40,381 bases of DNA from JALZAA01 sp035316025. GTDB taxonomy: Bacteria; Actinomycetota; Acidimicrobiia; IMCC26256; JACDBD01. Each line of letters starts with the position of its first letter. Within the stretch, counting starts at the first letter, position 1. The notes below the pieces were generated by a model. It was given only the letters and a program-made list of their open reading frames with translations, did not search any database and had not been told where the DNA came from. The stretch is taken from assembly GCA_035316025.1 (NCBI GenBank), contig DATFXL010000080.1, positions 1-40,381 on the forward strand, written 5' to 3'. Below, piece by piece: positions 35,641-40,381 of this stretch. The position numbers and the translations under genes were made by a program.

Positions 35641-36567
35641 CTATTTCGTCGCCGTGGGCGCGACTGGTCCCCCGAGGCCGTGCGTGAGAGGCAGCGGCGT
35701 GGCCGCGAGCAAGAACTCGTGGACACCGTCGGCGGCGCAGTCAGCCGCGAGGTCGTCGAGGTGCCACAGCTGGCCCTGCACGAGGCCGAGGTCGCGCAGG
35801 TCGATCATGTGTACGGGCAGGAGCGCGGTCGGGTCTTCACAGGGCCACACTTCGAACACGAGGGTGTCCGTCGCGACCGCCGCGACCCTCTTGTCGTGCA
35901 GGTACTCGATGGCGTCGACGCCGATGCCCGGGCTCGGATCGCTGAATCGGCGCTTGTCGCCGCGCCGCAGCCATTCCATCTGCCCGGTGCGCACGAGGAG
36001 GATGTCGCCGCGCTCGACCGATGCCCCCGCCTGACGCTCGGCGGTGGCGAGGTCCTCACCGGTGATGGCGTGGGCGTCCTCGAAGTACTCGACTCCGAGG
36101 AGGCGGGCGATGTCGAGCAGCACGCCCCGCGTCACGATCGGGCCGTACTGGTCGATGCCGAGCCGCGCTGCGCCGGCGTCGGTGACGACGGTGTCGGGCG
36201 TGTCGTTGTAGAGGAGTCCGTCGTACCCGACGTGCGCGAGCGCGTCCCAGTGCGTAGCCGCTTGCGCGCCCATCTCGAAGGCGTCGTCGCTCGTCGTGAA
36301 ATCGCTCGGGTCCCCCGTGAACGCGGCGTTCACCGCCGTCATCGTGCGCCTCGGGTTGATGCGGCCGGGAATGGCGCCGATCTGCGGCCCGTCCTCGTCG
36401 AACGGGATTGCGAGCGAGAACGTCTCGCCCCGCCGCACTGTGGACACGCCGCGCAATACGGCCTCGGACGTGATGAAGTTGAGCGTCCCGCGCTGGTCGT
36501 CGTCGCCCCACCGTCCCCAGTTCGAGAGTCGCTGCGCGAGCTCTTTCAGCTCCGGCGGCAGGGGCAT
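35641..36567 (-). CDS. Cyclase family protein (kynurenine formamidase-like fold)
   Basis: 308 residues. The zinc-binding pattern THWDALAHVGYDG matches H-x-D-x-x-x-H of cyclase/formamidase enzymes. Other family marks are LLDIARLLG and GDILLVRTGQM, with DTLVFEVWP near the C-terminus. Such enzymes cleave amide or ester bonds. The gene begins 4 bp after the stop of the acyl-CoA ligase, so they form one operon. Confidence 0.88.
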   Translation of the reverse strand: MPLPPELKELAQRLSNWGRWGDDDQRGTLNFITSEAVLRGVSTVRRGETFSLAIPFDEDGPQIGAIPGRINPRRTMTAVNAAFTGDPSDFTTSDDAFEMGAQAATHWDALAHVGYDGLLYNDTPDTVVTDAGAARLGIDQYGPIVTRGVLLDIARLLGVEYFEDAHAITGEDLATAERQAGASVERGDILLVRTGQMEWLRRGDKRRFSDPSPGIGVDAIEYLHDKRVAAVATDTLVFEVWPCEDPTALLPVHMIDLRDLGLVQGQLWHLDDLAADCAADGVHEFLLAATPLPLTHGLGGPVAPTATK

Positions 36568-36571
36568 GCGA

Positions 36572-38119
36572 TCACGGCGACGTGTACTGCTTGCGGAGCT
36601 CGTGCTTGAGGACCTTGCCCGTGGCGTTGCGCGGCAGCACGTCGACGATCTCGAGCTGCTCGGGGATCTTCTGGGTCATGAGCCCGGCCTCGGTGGAGAA
36701 GTCGAAGAGGTCCTTCAGCGTGGGGGGCGCCTCGGGGTCCGCAGGAACGACGATCGCGCACGCCCGCTCCCCTGACGCCTCGTCCTGCAAACCGATCACG
36801 GCGACGTCGCCGATGGCGGGGTGCCGAAACAGGAGATCCTCGACCTCCTTGGCGCTGATGGTCTCGCCCTTGCGGATGATCACGTCCTTGAGCCGCCCGG
36901 TGATCGCGATGTACCCGTCGGCGTCTTGGACGCCGAGGTCACCGGTGCGGAACCAGCCGTCGTCGTCGAAGGCGTCGGCATCGAGGGACGAGTCGACGTA
37001 TCCGCGGAACAGCATGGGGCCCTTGACGCGGATCTCGCCCTCTTCCGCCGCGCTCGCGACCGAGCCGTCGAGCTTCACCACCTTCACCTCGACGCCCGGT
37101 GTCGTACGACCCTCCGTCTCGGCGAGCTTCACGTCGGGATCATCGACCGTCGCCATCGCCAGGATCGGGCACTCGGTTAGCCCGTAGCCAGAGACGACAC
37201 CCGCGCCGCCGAGCTCCTTCTTCACGTCGTAGTGCAGCTGCACCGGCTTCGCTGCGCCCCCGCCGGGGTACGCCCGCGCCCTCGGGAACAGCGGCTCCCC
37301 CGGGTTCTCGCGTTGCGCGGCGAGGTACGCCATGTGGAAGGGCGTGCCCGCGCCGGCGAGGGTGACTCCTTCGCGCTGCAGCACGGGGATCGTCGTCGAT
37401 GGGTCGAACGCCTCGACGACGATCGTCTTGAACCCGACCATCATCGAACTGAACAGCCACCCGATGCCACCGATGTGCGTGAACGGGAACACGAGCGCGC
37501 TCACGTCGTCCGGCTGCGTGCCGAGCGCCAGCGTCATGCCGTAGGCCGAGGCCATGATCGTGCGGTCGGTGTGCTGCGCGCCCTTCGGGTCGGCCGTGGT
37601 GCCCGATGTGTAGAACGCCCAGCGCACGGGCGCGTCCTCCGGTGACGACGAGGGCGACGCGGCCGGAGGGAGCGACGCGGGGTCGGCGTCGGGCAGCTTG
37701 CGGTCGACGACGAGCACCTCGAGGCCGCGCTGCTCGGCGGCGATCTCGCGTGCCATGTCCTCGTAGTCGAATCCCTTCCACCTCGAGGGGACGATCAGGA
37801 GCTTCGCGCCCGTCTGCTTCGTCACGAAGCCGACCTCGCGATGGCGGTAGATCGGAAGGATCGGGTTCTGCACGGCGCCGAGTCGCGCCAGCGCGGCCAC
37901 GAGCACGAGCGACTCGAGCCAGGTCGGCAGCGCCCACGACACCGGCGTTCCTTCACGGACGCCCAGCTCGGCGAGCCCGGCGGCGGCGCGTTGCGCGGCG
38001 TCGCGGTACTCGCGGAATGTGATCGTGCGACCGTCCTCGTCGACGGCCATCGTCGCGTCCGGCGCCTCGGCAACGCGTCGTTCGATCAGCTCCCAGAGAC
38101 TTCCCGCGTCCGTGATCAT
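36572..38119 (-). CDS. AMP-dependent acyl-CoA synthetase/ligase, second copy
   Basis: 515 residues from ATG 38119; GTG 38128 is three codons earlier and equally possible. The ATP motif is YTSGTTADPKG; SGYGLTECPI, WFRTGDLGVQDADGY and the terminal lysine in NATGKVLKHELRKQ complete the adenylation pattern. It activates an acid for the SDR/cyclase operon. It is only distantly similar to the ligase at 21115. Confidence 0.92.
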   Translation of the reverse strand: MITDAGSLWELIERRVAEAPDATMAVDEDGRTITFREYRDAAQRAAAGLAELGVREGTPVSWALPTWLESLVLVAALARLGAVQNPILPIYRHREVGFVTKQTGAKLLIVPSRWKGFDYEDMAREIAAEQRGLEVLVVDRKLPDADPASLPPAASPSSSPEDAPVRWAFYTSGTTADPKGAQHTDRTIMASAYGMTLALGTQPDDVSALVFPFTHIGGIGWLFSSMMVGFKTIVVEAFDPSTTIPVLQREGVTLAGAGTPFHMAYLAAQRENPGEPLFPRARAYPGGGAAKPVQLHYDVKKELGGAGVVSGYGLTECPILAMATVDDPDVKLAETEGRTTPGVEVKVVKLDGSVASAAEEGEIRVKGPMLFRGYVDSSLDADAFDDDGWFRTGDLGVQDADGYIAITGRLKDVIIRKGETISAKEVEDLLFRHPAIGDVAVIGLQDEASGERACAIVVPADPEAPPTLKDLFDFSTEAGLMTQKIPEQLEIVDVLPRNATGKVLKHELRKQYTSP

Positions 38120-38137
38120 CGTCTCCACCCCCGGCCG

Positions 38138-38887
38138 TCAGGCCGTGATCCCGCCGTCGATCGACACGATGCTCCCGGTCATATAGCGACCATCGTCGGA
38201 GGCGATGTACGCGATGACACCGGCGACCTCCTCGGGCTCGGCCGCGCCCAGCGGTGACGTCACGCGCGCGAACTCCTTCATGTTCACGCCCTCCGGCATC
38301 CGGAACCCGGCGATCATCGGGGTGTTCATGCCCCCGGGAGCGACGGCGTTGACGCGCACGCCCCGCCGGACGTACTCCACTGCAAGCGCCCGCGTGAGGT
38401 TGACGACACCGCCCTTCGACGCGCAGTACGCGGCCGAGTACGGCTGGCCCATGAGCCCCGCGTTCGACGCCACGTTCACGATCACGCCTCCACCCTCGAG
38501 CATGTGTCGGAGGGCGGCCTGACACATGAGGAACGTGCCCGTGAGGTTCACGCCGACGATCGCCGACCACCGCTCGTACGTCTCCTCTACGGTGTGGGCG
38601 AAGCTGCCGATCCCCGCTGCGTTCACCAGGACCTCGGGCCGGCCGAGGTCGCCGGCGACAAAGTCGACCGCTGCCCGCGCCTGCGCGGGGTCGCGCACGT
38701 CGGTCGCGTACGCGCGGGCGGTCCCGCCCCGCTCGCCGATCTCCGCCGCGGTCTTTTCGGCCGCGTCGCCGTCGAGGTCGACGACCGCCACCGGCGCCCC
38801 TTCGTCGGCGAACCGGTGTGCCGTCGCGCGCCCGAGCCCCGAGCCCGCACCCGTGACGACCGCCACTCGGTCGGTGAAGCGCGTCAT
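38138..38887 (-). CDS. Short-chain dehydrogenase/reductase (classical SDR)
   Basis: 249 residues. Rossmann motif VVTGAGSGLGRATAHRFA and the catalytic Y-x-x-x-K in YSAAYCASKGGVV are intact, with NAAG in the middle and IVSIDGG at the end. AGGAGGG precedes ATG 38887 by five bases. It oxidises or reduces a hydroxy/keto acyl intermediate. First gene of the SDR / ligase / cyclase operon; a TGACG-type operator lies 40 bp upstream. Confidence 0.92.
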   Translation of the reverse strand: MTRFTDRVAVVTGAGSGLGRATAHRFADEGAPVAVVDLDGDAAEKTAAEIGERGGTARAYATDVRDPAQARAAVDFVAGDLGRPEVLVNAAGIGSFAHTVEETYERWSAIVGVNLTGTFLMCQAALRHMLEGGGVIVNVASNAGLMGQPYSAAYCASKGGVVNLTRALAVEYVRRGVRVNAVAPGGMNTPMIAGFRMPEGVNMKEFARVTSPLGAAEPEEVAGVIAYIASDDGRYMTGSIVSIDGGITA

Positions 38888-38926
38888 GCATCCCTCCTGG
38901 CCGCATCTCGGGGCGCCGCGAGAATC

Positions 38927-38939
38927 TAACGCCCCGTCA
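38927..38939. promoter_or_regulatory. Operator site 3, TAACG-CCC-CGTCA (one half changed)
   Basis: On the minus strand it reads TGACGGGGCGTTA, one base from the core TGACG-N3-CGTCA and with the same GGG spacer as site 1. It sits 40 bp upstream of the SDR start. Confidence 0.55.
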
Positions 38940-39051
38940 CCAGCCGGTCGTCTCGCTCGTCGCAGCGGTTGACAGCAGTCAACGATTACAAGCGTTTCTT
39001 GTGGTCCCGACGGGCCGAACGTCGCAACAGTCGCGTCGCGTCGTAGTTTTC

Positions 39052-39073
39052 TGTGACCAGCGTGTGACCAGCG
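39052..39073. repeat. 11-bp tandem duplication TGTGACCAGCG x2
   Basis: Copies at 39052-39062 and 39063-39073 are identical and adjacent, in DNA that is not coding. No partner elsewhere was noticed. Confidence 0.8.
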
Positions 39074-39282
39074 CTCCGGCTCGGCTGCGGCCGTGCGATG
39101 GAGACGTGGCCGTTCCCCGCTCACCGAACTGGAAGCCGCCCGCATCCGCAAGCGCCAAGGGGCTACTACCGTGCTGTTCCCCGCAGCGAGGGTCGAGCCC
39201 GGTGTCGGCTCACGAGCGAGCCGGATGGGGACGTGAGCCCTGTGACTTCGTGCCGCGGGTCGCGCCGCGAGTGACCTTGACG

Positions 39283-40014
39283 CTAGTTCGTGCGGCGCAG
39301 ATAACCACGCGGGTTGAACGTAAGCATGAACTTTTCACGGCTCTTGTCGATCTCGAATCGAGAGTCCTCTCTCATGAATTCTTCAACTGCTTCCCATGGC
39401 CCGGGTCCGTGACGCCGATAGTTCGGGTGTCCATTGACGTTGGTGTCTTCCACGATGAGATAGCTGCCAACTGTCACAAGCGGGGCGTAGAGGCGAAGCT
39501 CATCGAGAACGTGGACCTTTCGGTGATTGGAGTCGAGGATGACCATCACCGTTTCTGATGCATGTGCCTGTTCAAGAACTTGATCAATGACTTTCGGTTC
39601 CACCGACGATCCTGTGATGTATTCGATTCGCTTGTGTTCAGGTCGGCCCTTGTATTCGACAATGTCGATGGTTACGACCCGGCCGTGATCGACGAGGTCG
39701 CACAGCGACGCAAGGTACAAGGCCGACCCGCCGATCCAGGTACCCGTTTCGATGATGAGGTCTGGGCGAAGTTCATGAACAATTTCTTGGTAGATCCACA
39801 AATCGAGCGGGTTCTTGATAATGCTGATTCCGAGCCATCGTGTGTTACCCAGGGTCTGCCCGAAATTCCCGTAGTAGAGCAGTGAGAACACAGCGACGAC
39901 CGGAAGGCGGAGCAGCTGTATTGCGACACGTCGCACCGGCCTCGGAATCCGAGTCGCCCGGCCCTTCTTCACGAGCGAAGGAGCATACCTGCATGTCAGG
40001 GAACTCCACTCCAC
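39283..40014 (-). CDS. CmcI-like (cephalosporin hydroxylase family) SAM-dependent protein
   Basis: 243 residues from GTG 40014; a GTG at 39972 is also possible. The family sequence is clear: KNPLDLWIYQEIVHELRPDLIIETGTWIGGSALYLASLCDL, then GRVVTIDI, VEDTNVNGHPN and GPGPWEAVEEFM, ending in FMLTFNPRGYLRR. In that family these proteins are SAM-dependent methyltransferases/hydroxylases. Base composition is distinctly less GC-rich than all neighbours and codon use is unlike them, so it was probably acquired from another genome. It is beside phage relics. Confidence 0.88.
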   Translation of the reverse strand: MEWSSLTCRYAPSLVKKGRATRIPRPVRRVAIQLLRLPVVAVFSLLYYGNFGQTLGNTRWLGISIIKNPLDLWIYQEIVHELRPDLIIETGTWIGGSALYLASLCDLVDHGRVVTIDIVEYKGRPEHKRIEYITGSSVEPKVIDQVLEQAHASETVMVILDSNHRKVHVLDELRLYAPLVTVGSYLIVEDTNVNGHPNYRRHGPGPWEAVEEFMREDSRFEIDKSREKFMLTFNPRGYLRRTN

Positions 40015-40068
40015 CCGGGCGACGACGGTGCGGCGGCAGGCGGCCGCGAGTGCCTACGCTTCGTAGCG

Positions 40069-40179
40069 TTACCGGCACAGCCCCTGGTAACCACCGGCCA
40101 AGCTGCCAGGGATGACGTGATCGACGGTCAGGTCCGTCGCGTGGTGGGCGCTGCTGCCGCCCAAGCTCCGCGAGGCCAC
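40069..40179 (-). pseudogene. Fragment of HNH endonuclease
   Basis: In one frame it reads HHATDLTVDHVIPGSLAGG, followed by GLCR, which matches the D-H-V-I-P core of actinophage HNH nucleases. The Asn of the second motif is not visible, and a stop follows GLCR directly, so the C-terminal cysteines are missing. It is a decayed or partial copy. It is antisense to the terminase relic beginning at 40206. Confidence 0.45.
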
Positions 40180-40205
40180 CTACCGGCGTGCCAGCCCTCG
40201 GGTAG

Positions 40206-40381
40206 TGGCTCGACGACCTGGACGAGCCGTGGCTGCCGCCGGGCGCTTGGGACAACGTGGTCGATGCGGCCGACATCGAACAGGACCGTCGCATCGTCCT
40301 GGCGCTCGACGGCAGCTACAACCAGGATGCCACCGCCCTTGTCGGCTGCCCCGTCGCCCCAGGCCGCACATCTTCGTCGTC
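40206..40381 (+). pseudogene. Phage terminase large-subunit fragment (TerL), disrupted
   Basis: From 40206 one frame reads WLDDLDEPWLPPGAWDNVVD, then RRIVLALDGSYNQDATALVGC, the actinophage terminase nuclease domain with its LDGS metal-binding motif. A TAG (40203-40205) immediately precedes the Trp where the family usually has Gln, and the continuation PHIFVV is in another frame (40364 on), so there is a nonsense change and a frameshift. It runs off the right edge. A sequencing error could explain the shift. Confidence 0.6.

Larger units (their letters stand above)
38888..39282. other. 395-bp intergenic stretch with repeats
   Basis: It contains the operator site 3 (38927-38939), the inverted repeat GTTGAC-AGCA-GTCAAC (38968-38983), and an 11-bp tandem repeat (39052-39073). 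A coding-like stretch of about 45 codons (roughly 39096-39236) ends at TGA but begins with no start. No gene is supported. Confidence 0.45.

Noticed and set aside
39096..39236. Short coding-like stretch ending at TGA
   Set aside because: About 45 codons without a start, no recognisable domain; may be a gene fragment but cannot be supported.

Overview
The window is very GC-rich DNA with frequent GTG starts, long strings of 1-8 bp gene overlaps and a gene content typical of Actinomycetota: a PPOX/F420-type flavin protein, several acyl-CoA dehydrogenases, CoA ligases and CoA transferases, an actinobacterial-style Ogt/ECF sigma pair, and a long-chain metal-dependent amidohydrolase family. An uncultured Acidimicrobiia- or mycobacteria-like actinobacterium is my best guess; nothing in the window (no rRNA or tRNA) fixes the taxon.

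Layout. 1-520: left edge of an apbE operon (minus strand), preceded by a small membrane protein. 844-2354: a DUF2188-like protein and two VOC (glyoxalase-fold) proteins. 1896-4293 is a tightly overlapping minus-strand operon: NIPSNAP-like protein, CoA transferase family III, VOC protein. 4338-5381 encodes a shortened, apparently non-catalytic relative of ThDP enzymes. 5407-8919 (minus) holds a PPOX flavin protein, a P1B metal ATPase and a truncated tyrosine recombinase. 9019-12504 holds two amidohydrolases around a small membrane protein and a hemolysin III-type protein. 12600-21102 is a run of small housekeeping/stress genes: coiled-coil protein, NAD(P)-binding SDR, XRE regulator, MBL hydrolase, two methyltransferases (one Tam-like), a 2H phosphoesterase, and an ArsR/AHSA1/DHFR-like operon. 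21115-26839 is a fatty-acid or ring-degradation block: acyl-CoA ligase, OsmC protein, carboxyltransferase, two acyl-CoA dehydrogenases. 27759-35587 holds a DMT transporter, a third amidohydrolase coupled to a tyrosine phosphatase, a secreted alpha/beta hydrolase, a methyltransferase, a zinc alcohol dehydrogenase, and Ogt with an ECF sigma factor. 35641-38887 is an SDR/acyl-CoA ligase/cyclase-family catabolic operon. 39283-40381 is a lower-GC CmcI-like hydroxylase/methyltransferase gene followed by relics of phage HNH and terminase genes.

How it works together. The recurring theme is CoA-thioester catabolism of an acid or cyclic compound: ligases activate it, dehydrogenases, an SDR and a carboxyltransferase process it, and amidohydrolases and a cyclase-family hydrolase cleave or hydrate it. 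The strongest unifying signal I found is a near-identical palindrome (core TGACG-N3-CGTCA) lying 24-40 bp in front of three separate catabolic transcription units (starts at 26839, 30782 and 38887). This suggests that one regulator, encoded outside the window, controls all three. Starts, promoters and functions are read from sequence alone; no database search was possible.
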